Positions 33,346-46,246 are shown, numbered from the stretch's first letter. The stretch: DNA of 64,000 nucleotides from Phanerodontia chrysosporium (GCA_001910725.1 MJGA01000014.1:434001-498000); one strand, 5' to 3'. Translations and numbers: made by a program. Notes: a model not told the origin generated them from the letters alone.

Positions 33346-34169
33346 TATTTGTTTTTGGGACTATCTACGTTGGATTTCGGTGAGGTGTTGTTTGTTCGAT
33401 CTATGCTGTCTCACTGCTCTGTTGTCATCGCCATCTATGCATGCAATCTGTTTAGAATCTTGCAATACAATTGTTTTCAGCACATACTCGAGAGCGCTAC
33501 GCGCGCCGGAGCGGAACGTAAGCGTACTCACTCTCCACTAACTCCCCGGCGCAGCGGTCTAGGTCGAGCCCGCACACCGCGGCGGAAGCAACTACACAGG
33601 ATTTGCACCGCGCAGCTGCGTGTGATCGAGGGACGCTCCTGTCTACAGCACGGTCGAGCAGCGGGCTTGACCAATTCCTGCGCCCGCACTCGGCCGTTGA
33701 AGATGACGTGCCCCCTTGTGCCCGCACTACGCTGTGCTGCCGCTGCACGTCGCTGAGGCGGGGGCGCACGCGCACGTTCCGTAAAGCCCGACGCTGCCGG
33801 GGAATTACAGTACCTGCCTCTGCCAGTTTCCTCAGCAAATCTGACGAGTTTCCCGCTGCGTCCTTGGCACGGCCGCCGGCCCCTGAGCTCCCGATCGCAG
33901 GGCGGCGAGTGCGGGGCTGCGCCGAGCGGCGACGACGAGATGGGCGGGCCCCGATCGTACGCCGTAGTAGTAGCTGTGGGGTGCGTCTTTGCGCTTTTGC
34001 TTCCGCCGTCGGTGTTCTGCGCCCGCACTGCCCGGCGGGGCGGAGACGTTAACGGCTTGCGCGGCAACTCTGTGTGCGCCGCGGGCAGTCAGTCATAAAA
34101 GAGCGAAAAAGCCGGCCTGTTGCACCGCTCAAAATATCTTCTCATCTCTCGCCAGACAACTCCGGATAC
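33346..34169. other. Intergenic, promoter of the aspartic protease
   Basis: No gene recognised. A TATA-like CATAAAAG at 34094-34101 lies about 70 bp upstream of the protease ATG. Confidence 0.45.
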
Positions 34170-35836
34170 ATGTCGCCCCGTTGCAAACTCGCCTGCCTCC
34201 TCCCGCTCGCGGCCGCCGGCGCCGCGCACGCTGCGGCGCTGCACGACGCGCCGCTGCGGCGGCAGCTGCCGGTGCCGACAAGCACGCTGATGAACTTCAC
34301 GAACGTCGCGGACCCGTTCGTGTTCGATGTCGTGGACCTGTCCGGGGACGCGGAGGTCATCTACGTCGCGAACATCACCGTCGACGGCCAGTCGTACGAG
34401 GTGCAGCTCGACACGGGCAGCGCGGACCTCTGGCTCGACACGCAGGGCATCACGCTCTCGCCCGCCGCGCACGACACGAACGTTTTTGTTACTGTGCAGT
34501 ACGGCGACATGACGGTCGCGAGTGGCGATGTGTTCCTTGCCCCCACGCAGTTCGGGAACTTTTCTATCCCCTCCCAGGCGTTCAGTAAGTGGTCGTGTCA
34601 TGTAGATGTGGCGCGAGCGCTGACCTCGACTCCTAGTCAATGCCCCGGGCAGTAACGCCACATCAGATAATGACCTGGGCTTGCTCGGCCTCTCTACGTA
34701 AGCACCATCTCATTACCTGCACGCTGTCTACTTACAGTTCGGTACAGTAAGAACATATCGATGATATACACTACACTCGCTGCCAACACCTCCTTCAACG
34801 GCCTCCCGGTGCTCTACAACGTCTTCGCAAGTAACCTCAACGTTTCGAACTACTTCACCTTCCTCCTCGCGCGCTCGAACCTCGGCATCACCGACGGCGG
34901 GATCTTCAGCGTCGGGGACGTCGACCCGCACTGGAGCAGCGTGCTCAACCAGACGCGGCTGCCCGTCGTGCAGGCGCTCGAGCAGTGGGTCGTGCTCATG
35001 GACGGTGTCGTCGTCGACGGGAAGCACTACACGGGCCACGGCGTGCTTGCGGCGGCGAAGGGCGCGGCGGACGACGTGAAGGACAAGACGCTCGCGCTGC
35101 TCGACAGCGGCACGTCGCTCGGCGTCATGCCCACGTACTACTGGGACGCGGTGTACCGGGACGTGCCCGGGCTGAAGGCGCTCGACGCAAAGGCGGGGCT
35201 GTACCAGCTGCCGTGCGACACGCGGCGGAACGTGTCCATGATCTTCAAGTGCGTGTGTGCTCTTCCTTGCCCATGCCACACGGTGTTGACGGGCGCCCCC
35301 GCAGCGGCACCGAGTACCCGCTGAACCCGCTCGACCTCTCGCGCGTGAACAACCTCGGGAGCTTTGCGGGCGGCACGAACGAGACGATCTGCGTCAACAC
35401 GTTCCAGCCGGGCGATACGACGGCCGCCGCGCAGGGCCTCGACTTCATCCTCGGCGACTCGTTCATGCGGAACGTCTACGCGCTCTTCCACTTTGGCAAC
35501 TGGACGAACGCGACCGCCGGCGCCCCGCCGCCGTACATGCAACTGTTGGCGGTGAGTGCGACGTGAACCTGGCGGCGCTGGGGGGTGCTGATTTTCTCGG
35601 GAATGCAGACCACGAACCAGAGTGCAGCCTGGGAGACGTTCGATGACGCGAATGCAATGCGCGTGCAGCAGTGGGACCAGCTGCGGGGCCAGTTCAACTT
35701 GACCAACGCCACAAACGCCTCTTCGGTTTCCGCGACCGCACGCCGTCGTTCCGTCCGCCGGGTCAGCCTCGACTTCTCTGAGGAGTACGTCGCGAATGCC
35801 GCCTCGCGCACGCACGAGTACTGGTCCATTTGGTAG
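34170..35836 (+). CDS. Secreted aspartic protease (peptidase A1, pepsin-like)
   Basis: Pepsin-family endopeptidase, probably secreted. A signal peptide is visible (MSPRCKLACLLPLAAAGAAHA). The first catalytic motif is VQLDTGSADLW near residue 85 and the second is LALLDSGTSLG in the C-terminal lobe. NDLGLLGLS lies between them and the C-terminal ILGDSFMRNVYALFHFG matches the family. Many NxT/S sites (NVSNY, NQTR, NATNAS) suggest glycosylation. Introns are short, near 34584-34636, 34699-34744, 35250-35305 and 35551-35608. The C terminus after the protease fold is a polar, Arg/Ser-rich tail ending HEYWSIW with no evident GPI signal. The substrate is unknown. Confidence 0.9.
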
Positions 35837-36464
35837 AGGCTTATCACGCTGGGCTGCCCGGAGGGTGGGAACTGCTTTCTCCGAAGTGGTGGACAATAGT
35901 AAATCACAGAAGGACAACCACATTGACCTATCATGGTAGACACTCACGAGTATCTCCTTGCATGCACTTGTCATCGAATCCGCAGTAGTGCGGTCTGCAA
36001 CCCACCCGCTGCTCTTGCTACGCATAACCCCAACTGGCAACCCCCCGATGGACTCTGAACGCGAGAGTTGGACCCTTTCTTTGAAGGTCAACCTCGGAAC
36101 AGCAAGACGCGTCCAATTCCCCGGGATCTTCTCCATGCAATGCATGGAGGAAACGGGCGCTTCACGAACCTTGATGGACAGCCATCGAGGGTATGTGAGA
36201 CTTGCGGCGTGAGCAGTCGACTAAAGGCCGAATCTGAGCGTAGGGAGGTCCGATGTATGCAGGCGGAGGCAGGAAGGGAGCCGAGGCTGACCGCTTGTGA
36301 ATCATGCTTCTCGCCCACCAGACTTAGTCGGAGACACAAAGCGTTCACTCTGGACATCCAATGAATAATTTAGCGTACAAGGCAGGATTACATACGATAG
36401 CTAGTGTTCTACATACGAGATCGTGGGGGACAAAAGGCTGAGGTAGGGGTTGCTGTGTGCATCT
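35837..36464. other. Intergenic between convergent genes
   Basis: Lies between the 3' ends of the protease (+) and CRIPT (-). No coding signal was found. Confidence 0.4.
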
Positions 36465-36938
36465 TCACTTGTTCGACATGACATAGCCAGTAGTGTCGAG
36501 GACCTTCTTGCCACATATGGCGCATACACCCCGCTTGTATGCGCATCCTACACGAGGAACATGAGCTATATGCGTCGTAGACGTGTATGTATGCGCCGCA
36601 CCATGGCAGTACTTGGCCTTGTTCTGCGTCACCGTCGACTTGCAGTCTTTGCATTTGCCTTGGTACGGCTGTACTCGGTATCGTATGAGCCGTGGAGATT
36701 GTGTATTCAGAACGCCGTGCCACGCACCTGGAACCTGTTCTTCGAGCTCCCCGGCCTCGATAGCAGCTTGTTCTCGCCGACCTTGCGGGAGCCCTCCTTG
36801 ATAGCCTCGGACGACGACTTGAAGGGGTCGGGTGCCGCAAGCTTCGAGGTTTTCTGTGCAGATTCGTCGCCATCAGCATGGAGAGGGCAAAAGTAGAGGT
36901 GTTGAGGGACGTACACTCTCGCATTTCTGGCATACCAT
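36465..36938 (-). CDS. CRIPT: CRIPT-like cysteine-rich zinc protein
   Basis: Small conserved zinc-binding protein of about 100 residues, the homologue of human CRIPT (a PDZ-binding protein, also a component of the minor spliceosome). Four exons read MVCQKCES, then KLAAPDPFKSSSEAIKEGSR, then a segment with QGKCKDCKSTVTQNKAKYCH. The last exon is CAYKRGVCAICGKKVLDTTG ending YVMSNK. The four CxxC-type pairs (CQKC, CKDC, C...C, CAIC) are all kept. Introns are 50-65 bp with clean GT-AG sites. Short exons make this gene easy to miss. It is followed 102 bp upstream by the same-strand EFM7-like gene. Confidence 0.9.
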
Positions 36939-37040
36939 GATCGTGCGGTGGTGGGTAGGGACAGAGGTGCACAGCGCAAGACGCCAGGCGCCCGCCTTTG
37001 TGGCGGCAGGGACTGACGTAAGCATGCCCAGTGTATGTAA

Positions 37041-37928
37041 CTATATATCTCTCCATTTAATGCTCATATATACAACCCACTTGCGCCGCTCTGCTTCATC
37101 CTCGCCCTCTGCCCTGCCTACATCCCACTCCCGGGACCTGCCCCCGTTTGCCTCCCACTCCGTGGCTTTCTCCAAACTAAAGCCATAATCCCCAAGCATA
37201 CGCATGAACGCCTGCAGCGTGTACCGGCCCGTATGCATCCCCGCGACGAGGTACACCCGCGCATGGGGCGAGCGCCGCAGCGCACTTCGCAGCGTCTCGG
37301 CGAACAGCGCATGCAGCTCCGGGTTCCAGAGCGTGTCCGCAGCAAAGACGACGTCAAAGCCCATGTCCCCACCCTCGCGCACCGTCGGCACCAGCAGCGG
37401 CGCAGGGTCCGCACCCCACGCGTACGGCACGGCCGCACAGCGCTCTGCGACGCCGTTCCGCGCGATGTTCGCCGTCAGCGCGCGCACGACGCCCGCGTCG
37501 GGGTAGTCGCTCGCCGTGACGTGCACGTCCGCGCGCGTCGCCGCGAGCACGACGCTCGGCAGGCCCGCGCCCGCGCCGAGCTCGAGGATGCGCAGCGGCA
37601 GCTCGCCTGCTGCGCGCGCCCGCGCGACGTGCTGTTCCAGGCGCAGCAGCTCCGTGTGCTCCGCGATGAAGACCGCGGACGTCCAAATCGATGAGGCGTG
37701 CAGCGCCCAGTTGTCCGCCTGCGTGTCTGGCGTCTCGAGCGTCACGACCTTGGGCCCGCTCCCTCCAGTGCTGCCGTCGCTTGGCGGCTGTGCGCGGATG
37801 GTGTAGCGGAAGACCGAGCCTGCAGAAGAGTGCGTGATCGGTGCGTAGTCGTACAACGTTTGAAGCGCGTCCGACAGGACGTCCTCTGGGTCTTGCGTGA
37901 CCTCCGTAGCTTCTTCAGACATTGCCAT
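37041..37928 (-). CDS. EFM7: EFM7/NNT1-type methyltransferase (Methyltransf_16)
   Basis: SAM-dependent methyltransferase; yeast Efm7 (Nnt1) methylates the N terminus and Lys3 of elongation factor 1A. Single-exon coding region from ATG 37928 (MAMSEEATEVTQD). The protein includes YTIRAQPPSD, the family block LWNPE preceded by FDVVFAADT, the post-I motif VTASDYPD, and the SAM site LRILELGAGAGLPSVVLA. It also has HASSIWTSAVF, typical of the family. The C terminus is EWDVGRAEGEDEAERRKWVV. The exact substrate is inferred from the family; other Methyltransf_16 members act on other proteins. Confidence 0.78.
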   Translation of the reverse strand: MAMSEEATEVTQDPEDVLSDALQTLYDYAPITHSSAGSVFRYTIRAQPPSDGSTGGSGPKVVTLETPDTQADNWALHASSIWTSAVFIAEHTELLRLEQHVARARAAGELPLRILELGAGAGLPSVVLAATRADVHVTASDYPDAGVVRALTANIARNGVAERCAAVPYAWGADPAPLLVPTVREGGDMGFDVVFAADTLWNPELHALFAETLRSALRRSPHARVYLVAGMHTGRYTLQAFMRMLGDYGFSLEKATEWEANGGRSREWDVGRAEGEDEAERRKWVVYMSIKWRDI

Positions 37929-38114
37929 ACGCGTTCCTTCCTCCTGGCCTGGTTCTTGGTCACCGGCGGATGTGTTTGGGATGAAAAAGCACACAGGCGA
38001 TCAACGCGGGATGCACTAATTCACGTCGCCTTCCATATCGGGCAATATCGCGATAGGAGTGCTCAGACCAACAGTGTATTCAAAGCAAGCTGTCGACGGC
38101 AGGAGGTGTACAGT

Positions 38115-39498
38115 CTATGACTTCTGAGACAGCTCGACCGCGTTCTTGAACGCGCTGAGCAGTGCTGTCATTTGCATCTTCTCGCTTGCGCCGGCGGACA
38201 AGCGATACCTCAAGCAAGGTCAGTAGGGAGCTGAGAACACGCACGGCAGAAGAACATACTCTACGGTGGCAAGGTAGTCGAGCAAGTATATCCGAGCATG
38301 AGGCTTCAATTCCAGCCCATCAACGTACTCATATGCGCCGTTGAGCATGTCTTGCAGTGCCAACCCTCGATCCGTCTTCAGCGCCGAGATCACTGAAAGT
38401 GCATGTTAGGTCAAACTCTAGCCCCAGAAAAGGTTGTGGCGCACTCTTGTACGAAGTTGTGAATTCGTCAGAGAACATGGAGTTGACAATGTTCGCAATG
38501 TCGGCTGGGTCAGGAGTGCCAGTGCAGTGATACACCTCCCGCTCGCCTGTCTCGTCATACGCTGCATGACATGCCTGGAGGACGTTCAATGCTCGTCGCA
38601 TGTCACCCTTTGACAGCTTCAACAGTGCCTTTCGGCCATCCTCCGTGATCTTCACTCTGAAGGGGCTCGTGAGTGTGGGTTGAGCGTTAAGCAGGCCATG
38701 TTACACACCCCTCGGCTTCGATCACTCCATTGATCCGTCGCTCGACCTCAGAAGCCGGTAGGGGGAGAAACGGAATCGTGTGCAGCGACTCTGCACAGCA
38801 GGCACGATCTTGTTCACGTAATTGCAGATGATGCAAAAGCGGACGTTCTTCGTGTACTGTTCGATGACACGGCGGAGCGCAGCCTGCGCGGCGGTAGTCA
38901 TCATGTCCGCCTCATCGAGGATGATGAGCTTGTAGCCTTTCGAGAACAGTGTGCGCGTCTCCGCAAAGTTCTTGATCTGCTCGCGCACGACGTCGATGCC
39001 GCGGTCGTCTGACGCGTTTAGCTGCGGCAGGTGAGCAATGGTATGTGCCAGCGAGTGTGAGTGCTTACCTCGAGGATCTGCTTGCGGTAATCCTTCCCAT
39101 ATATTCGCCGGGCTACGGCGAGGATGGTCGACGTCTTTCCCGTACCCGGCGGGCCATAGAAGAGCAGATGCGGCAGTCTGTTCTTTTCGATGAACTTCTC
39201 AACTGTGCAGCACGTAAGCCCGAGGCACCCGCCTTCAAGTCAGCAGGTGGACGCACTTGTGCTCGTGATGTCTTTGTGAGAGACGACGTCGTCAAGCGTA
39301 ACCGGCCTGTACTTCTCCACCCTTCAATAGTATGAGCAGCTGCACATGGTTTGATAGCGGGTGACAGACACACCATGGCAAGTTGTCTGGGTCGTGTCCG
39401 TCCGCGACTTCTACCGTCTTTCCCTTGCCCTTCGCATTGCCAATGGGCCACTGCACCGTCCTCTGCTCCTCCGTCTCCATCTCGTGATCGCTATCCAT
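38115..39498 (-). CDS. RFC3: Replication factor C subunit 3 (clamp loader)
   Basis: AAA+ ATPase subunit of RFC, which loads PCNA at primer ends (yeast Rfc3, human RFC5). From ATG 39498 the protein starts [15 protein letters not shown]. It continues with [18 protein letters not shown], Walker [40 protein letters not shown], Walker [13 protein letters not shown] and the sensor segment [20 protein letters not shown] (SRC motif). Then come [14 protein letters not shown] and [16 protein letters not shown]. At 38761-38765 a run of five C (coding strand) makes the frame read SPYRLL then stop, whereas six C would read [14 protein letters not shown], as the family requires. Because RFC3 is essential in yeast, a sequence error is likely. 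Confidence 0.92.
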
Positions 39499-39815
39499 GT
39501 CGTCCTGGCGTGTCGTTGGGGGTGTTGTCGCCACTCAGAAGAAGGGAGGTCGTCGTTGGCAGCCAACCAAGCGCGTTCACGCGCGCCCGACGCGTGCGAC
39601 GCGTCTCGGTCATTAGCGAGTCGGGCATCAATCTGAGTAAGCGCTGCGTAAGCGGCGCCCGAACCTTATTTGTAAGGTGCACGGGCCATCCACAAACCGG
39701 CGTCTGCCGGCGTATAAGACCGCGCGGGGCGCCTACAAAACTTTCCTCCAAGTCAATCGCTTTTGTCGACGACTCCATCGTTCAGCTCGTTGGACAGACA
39801 AGAGCGTCTGCAACC
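39499..39815. promoter_or_regulatory. Divergent promoter region RFC3 / UBI3, with TATA-like site
   Basis: 317 bp separate the two starts. A TATAAGA at 39713-39719 lies about 97 bp upstream of the UBI3 ATG, suiting a strongly expressed ribosomal gene. Confidence 0.55.
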
Positions 39816-40904
<1,089 letters not shown>

Positions 40905-42221
40905 CTACTCCAGAGACAGGATCCCACGTGCTTCGAGCTGAGGGAACTTCTCCTTGAAGAACGTCTTCGTGCGCGTCTGGTGCTGCTCGAGGTAGTCCCA
41001 GAGGTCGTCGGGGGAGAAGAAGTAGAAGCTCTGCGCCTCGCGGGAGAGGATGACGCTCGCGCTCTCGGTCCGTATGCGCACGTCGCGGAGCGTCTTCGAC
41101 GTCGCGAGCAGGCTATCGACGAGGCCCCACTCGACGCCCGCGAGCCGCGACTCGAGCGCCTCGAGATGCGACTTGTGCACAACCGTCACGTCGCTCACGT
41201 TCGGCGGCAGCTGCGGGAGGAGGAACTGCAGGAGCGCCCATGTGCACCGCGTCGGTGCCGAGCCCGTGTCGTCGGCCGGTAGGTCGATCTCAAACGAGCG
41301 CAGCTCAGAGAACGACGAGAGCTGCAGGCCCGAGAGCTGTGACTGCGATGCTGCAACGGCAGATCAGCATAGGCACTTGACGAAAGGCGAGTGTAGCGAA
41401 GACGTACATTCGTTCACGGTCACGTACTTGCCAAACTTGAGGCTGAGCTGGTGCAAGTGCGGCGACACCTGCTTCAGGAAGTCCTCGAGCTCCGGCCAGG
41501 CGTCAAAGTGCTCGAAGGAGAGCGAGAGCGACTGCAGCGCGGCGGCGTCGACGCGCTCCTGGAGGATCGGCAGGAAGCAGCGGAGCATGTTGTAGGTGCT
41601 GCCGGGCCCGACGACGAGGTGGTTCAGTGTCGGGCGGTTCGGCGTCTGCATGGGCGCGGGGTCACTGCGGTCGACGCCGAACGTCCAGAAGACGCTCTCG
41701 ACGTGGAGCGTGCCGACGGCGGAGAAGGAGCAGACGGTGTCGAAGAGCACGGCGGGCGTCGTGAAGACCTTGCACATGTGCAGCTTGGTGAGCGCGTGCG
41801 CCGGGTGCTTCGGTAGTGCGCGCGGGACGTCGGTCGTCTTCATGCGTGTCGCGTCGCTCCACCACACGCCCTCGAGCGTCAGCGCGCTCAGCGCTGGGAG
41901 AAGCGCCACGCATGCTGCGACGGAGTGTGTAGTGACGAGCATCTGAGCGTCGTATGTGATGTCTTTGCCTGAGCCTGCGCCGCATAGCGTGAGGTCCCGG
42001 ACGGCTGTGACGATGTGCGGGGGGCTGGATCCGAGAAAGTCGGTGAACGACTCGAGGGGCTTTGGGTGCTTGACGCGGATGGTGTGGAAGAGATGGTACT
42101 GGCTGGTGACACGCCAGCCGCGACAGACCAGGGCGCAGGAAGACAGAGTCGGCTTGTCATCGAAGAGAAAGTCGATGATGTGGTCGTGCAACTCGGCGGG
42201 AAGTGATGGACACGGATCCAT
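40905..42221 (-). CDS. F-box protein
   Basis: Probable substrate receptor of an SCF ubiquitin ligase. The F-box is at the N terminus: LPAELHDHIIDFLFDD then LSSCALVCRGWRVTSQYHLF (residues about 7-50). It is followed by a region with leucine-rich-repeat-like spacing (LSALTLEGVWW, LNHLVVGPGS, LQSLSLSFEHFDAW, LHQLSLKFGKY). One intron at about 41352-41408 joins VTVNE to the last exon (LSGLQLSSFSELRSFEIDLP), which ends QLEARGILSLE. Such F-box proteins form large families in agaricomycetes; the target is unknown. Confidence 0.85.
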
Positions 42222-43811
42222 GATTGGGGTGTTGTATCTGGGCGTGTCGCACAGCAGGAAGTCTTCTATATACGAGCATCCTGCAGGACATCGCGAGATC
42301 GGAGGCTCGGGCTAGCGAGCCCTGCCCCGAAGCGTCAAGGAGGAGGAGGAGTATCACTCCTAACCTGTCGCGTCGAAGAAGCGATCTGCGCATCGCCGCC
42401 CGTCGGTGCTGCTGTGCGATGAATGTCTTGCAGAGCTAAAGAGAGGCATCGCCGCGATGTCAGGCGCTCCGAAAACGCGTTCGCATGTGGATGTCACCCT
42501 TGTGCGAATCGCGCAACCGATATCAAAAGCGCGGGCCTTGGGATAAGAAAAAGGTGACCACACCGCAAGTTTCAGGTAAGATCCTTGCGCCAAATGGTTA
42601 TGGGGATGTCCTGCATGTCGCAGCGAGGTTGCAACACGGCGGTGTTTCACCGATGCCAAGTTGAGGTTTCAGTTCAAGTTCGAATGCACCCAATCCGGTG
42701 CGTTACCGCCGGCGGCTTTTTCCGAGCGCGGGCCCGACGCGCCATCTCCTGGTTCGCCTTGCGCTGGCCGCGATCGTGTTAGAGCTTTTCAGAGTATGCC
42801 ACCTATACTCGAGGTTGTACCCAGGCAGCTACGGACGCGCATGAATTCCGCATGATCGTTGTGAGATGAGGTCTACGGCCAAGTCCTCGCCGCTTTGCGA
42901 TCACTCGTGCGCAGGTCTGACTGCATAGCGCACTGCCTTGCCATCTCGATGGCTATCATTCATTGTCCGTAGTGTCACAAAGCTATCGCTCGTGTGCGGA
43001 AATGAGACCGGCTATCGTCTTCCCTGCAGCAGGAAGTTCAGCACTTTCAAAAACCATATCGTGATGGCCTTACTCACAGAAGTTATTCGACGTGCTTTTG
43101 TTCAATAATACCCTAAGACCGCTATCTGTAATACCAGAGTGTAAGGCAAACAAGACGTCAAGTTGTCAGCCAGGTACGGACCAGACTGCTCGTCTATCCG
43201 CTAGCTCCACTCAGGGATCCCTATAAGCCCGCCCGCTTGGCCCCCCAACCGGCCGCCGAGCACGCTGACAAGCCATTCGCGCCCGCTAAGGTGTCTCCGG
43301 TCAACTGCAGACAGCGCAACAACACAGCTACGACACACTTACTCCAATGGGAACAGGAGTTGCGGACTCGCCGTCGGGTTCGCCGCGACGCCGTAACTCC
43401 AATGCACAGGGTCGACCGTCTCTTCTCCGGGCAGCGTGTTTGATAACGTACGTCGTACGCAAATAGAGCAATACGCCACCTGTCTCATGAGAACGAGGCT
43501 ACCGCGTTTTCAGGATGCTCGTCGGTCCCAATGGTACTATGCTGTGGCACGACAACACGATTGACTTCTGTGAGTTCATCCTTCTATTGTTCTCGCCTAG
43601 ATATATGCAGTCGGACCGTCTGAGCATCTGAAGATAAATCTGACCTCTGGAACTCAGTATTGAATGCACAGCGCGGGGTCGTGCTGGTGGAAGCGATCTA
43701 ACTTGAAGTGTTGGTTCTCAGTCCCGACCCAAGGTTGGATTGGCGCCCTTCCTTGAGCTCTGTCCACGTCCACAACTGAAGTATCAGGGATCCGGACGCT
43801 TCCGCGTTGAT
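42222..43811. other. Long intergenic stretch, no gene recognised
   Basis: About 1.6 kb without a supported gene. Two short frames were noted: 43237-43443 (MAPQPAAEHADKPFAPAKVS) and 43513-43575 (MLVGPNGTMLWHDNTIDFC, with a donor-like GTGAGTTC following). Neither shows a known motif. Confidence 0.4.
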
Positions 43812-45390
43812 ATGGCCGCGTCCTCAACGAAGCCCACAGTGGCCTATATCGTCTCGAATGAGCTAGTCAAGGCGAGTGAGATTAGGAATCTGTCGTAGTC
43901 GAGCACTCATCCGCATCTTAGTATTCGTCCTTGCTCCCATCTAACAAGAATCGCTCGCTACTCGTGCACAGCCTGGTGAAGAGCTATGGCTTGCTATCCC
44001 CAGGGGCGAGTTCCGAGGCCAACATACGCCTCATGCCGCCTGTCCCTGCGGACCGCGATGCGCTCGCGATGTACCACTCCAATGGCTATCTGGACTTTAT
44101 TTTGGACCCGCAGAACAGCAGCGGCGACGCGTCTGCGTCCGCGGGAGACGATGGCCGCCACGCCGAATTCGGAGTCGAGGAGGTACGGACCCTGCAGTCT
44201 AGGGGCGCTGATACCTCTCATCGCACCGCAGTAGGACTGTCCAGTCTTCCGTGGCCTGCCTGAATACGTCCGTCTGGTCGCAGGCGCGACCTTGACCGGT
44301 AAAACCACGCTCTGACACTGCACATACGCGTCCCTGACAAAGTCTCAGCGGCGAGGGCTCTGATAGAGAACAGGGCGCACGTCGCCATCTGCTGGGACGG
44401 CGGCAGGTCAGGACTCCTACTACATGCCATGGCGCTCCCTCGCATCTCACAAAAACACACCCTCGTGCCAGGCACCACGCACAGAAAGCACGCGCCTCCG
44501 GCTTCTGCTACGTCGCAGACTGCGTGCTCGCGCTGCTCGCCCTCAAGCGCGTGCGCCTGCCGTCGGCAAGCGGCGGCGGCGGCGGCGCGCCCTGCAAGGC
44601 ACGCGTGCTCTACCTCGACCTCGACCTGCACTTCGGCGACGGCGTCGCGCAGGCGTTCCTGCACGCGCAGCCGGCGGGCGCGCCGCCGCACATCGTGACG
44701 CTCTCGCTGCACCACGCCGCGCGCGGCTTCTTCCCCGCGACGGCGCTCGCGGGCCTCAGCGACGCGGACGCGCCGGGCGCGGACCCGTGCACGCTCGCGG
44801 TGCCCCTCGGCGCCGGCGCGGCAAATGCGACCGTCGCGCGCGTGTGGCGCGGCGTCGAGCGCGTCGCGGCCGCGTTCCGCCCCGACTTCGTCGTCCTCCA
44901 GTGTGGCGCGGACGGCCTCGCGGGCGACCCGTGCGCCCTCTGGAACTGGGCCCTCGGCGGCGACGGTGGCATGGGCTGGTGCGTCGACCGGGTGTGTAAC
45001 ATCTGGGGATGCAAGACGCTTCTACTTGGGGGAGGTGAGTTGCGCGTGCCAACGATGCGTCCACATCGACTGAGGCGGCAACCAGGCGGTTACAATTCGC
45101 CAAATGTTGCTCGAGCGTGGACTTATCTGACGTCGATAGCGGTAAGTAGCACGGGCATTCACTTTGTACGAGGTGCAAGCTCGATGTTTTTGCAGCTTCG
45201 ACAACCACTACCTCTGGAGTCTGACATTCCAGACCACAGCGCCTTTCCGCTGTATGCACCGGGGTTCACTCTGGATGTGCCCGCTGGGAACGCACAAGAC
45301 CAAAACACCGACGAATACTTGCAGATAGTAGAAAGCCGTCTGGACCGCGCTGCAGAGCTGATACGTGAGAGGATAGGCGATGTTGCTTAG
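43812..45390 (+). CDS. HDAC8-like class I histone deacetylase
   Basis: Zinc-dependent lysine deacetylase of the class I type, closest in layout to HDAC8/Hos1. The start is MAASSTKPTVAYIVSNELVK. A GC-AG intron (donor at 43872) leads to SLLPSNKNRSLLVHSLVKSYG. Downstream come MYHSNGYLDFI, the catalytic His pair in GGRHHAQ, ASGFCYVADC, and the zinc-site segment YLDLDLHFGDGV. Then LQCGADGLAGDP (second zinc Asp) and LLGGGGYNSPNVARAWTYL (catalytic Tyr) follow. In the zinc segment the usual HH is HF: the ligand His is kept and the next is Phe. The insert SASGGGGGAPC precedes the zinc strand. GC content is very high in 44520-44990. Converges on RPB8. Confidence 0.87.
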
Positions 45391-45607
45391 CTGGGACTTG
45401 AATCATTTTGTGACCCATTGCAGAGATACCTGGGGATTAAAATTACAGCATGCATTCCTGTATGCATAAATTACAATAAATTTCCGCAAGTTGTGGTCTG
45501 GGAGTGGGAAGTGTGTCATGGCGCTGAAGCACGAAGGCTGCCTTCAAGCCAAGCCTGGATCGCCCACGTCCATGGCGTTTTGTGACAAAGGAGCGACTCG
45601 TGAAAAA

Positions 45608-46246
45608 CTATCTGCGGAGGAGGATGTAGACGGGGTCACCGAGGACGATGTTGGTCATGTGCCGGAAGGAGCCCGTGAGGGACATGAGAAGGCCGCCAAA
45701 CGAAGCGTACGCAGTCCTGTACAAGTCATGGGTGAACGTCCCCGGCACGCAGAGAACTCGGCAACGTACACAACTTCTGCAGTTCCGCCGTCGAAGCGAT
45801 AGACCTAAGACGGCGGCTTAGCACATGTCGGGCCCCCTCCCAGCGGGACAGCCGAAGCAGACGCACCTTGCCGTACATGACATACTCGTAGTCCTCCTCG
45901 AGCCCGCGGCGGCCCTTGCCGTCCGGCCGCCAGACCGCGACGTCCTTCTCGTCCTCGCCGTCCGCGGGCGGGCCGCGCGAGAGCGACGTCGCGAGCGCGA
46001 GCGCAATCTGCTGGCCCTCCTGCAGCGGGAAGAGCTCGATGTTGTAGTCGAGCGTCAGGTCCATGTCGTAGTTCTTCGAGTGCGCGTACAGGCGGGACAC
46101 TGCATGCGAGGGGCACGTTTCAGCGGACGCACGACGAGGTGGAGGAGAAGGAGGCACTGACCGCGGTCGAACTTTTTGCCCTCCTTGTCGATGGCATTAA
46201 TGGTGAAGATGTCGTCGAAGACGATGTTCGAGCTGTTCGAGGACAT
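45608..46246 (-). CDS. RPB8: RNA polymerase I/II/III subunit RPB8 (RPABC3)
   Basis: Small subunit shared by all three nuclear RNA polymerases. From ATG 46246: MSSNSSNIVFDDIFTINAID then KEGKKFDRVSRLYAHS, DMDLTLDYNIELFPLQEGQQ and ALATSLSRG. An acidic loop and DYEYVMYGKVYRFDG follow. An intron near 45719-45773 joins GGTAEVV to TAYASFGGLLMSL, and the protein ends GDPVYILLRR, matching the conserved LxxRR end of RPB8. Three introns; the first exon pair joins at FDR/VSRLY. Confidence 0.93.

Noticed and set aside
34094..34101. CATAAAAG as a definite TATA box for the aspartic protease
   Set aside because: Position fits but the match is imperfect; kept only as a note in the intergenic entry.
43513..43575. 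Short frame MLVGPNGTMLWHDNTIDFC as a first exon of a gene
   Set aside because: A donor-like site follows, but no downstream exon in a compatible phase could be recognised before the HDAC8-like start.
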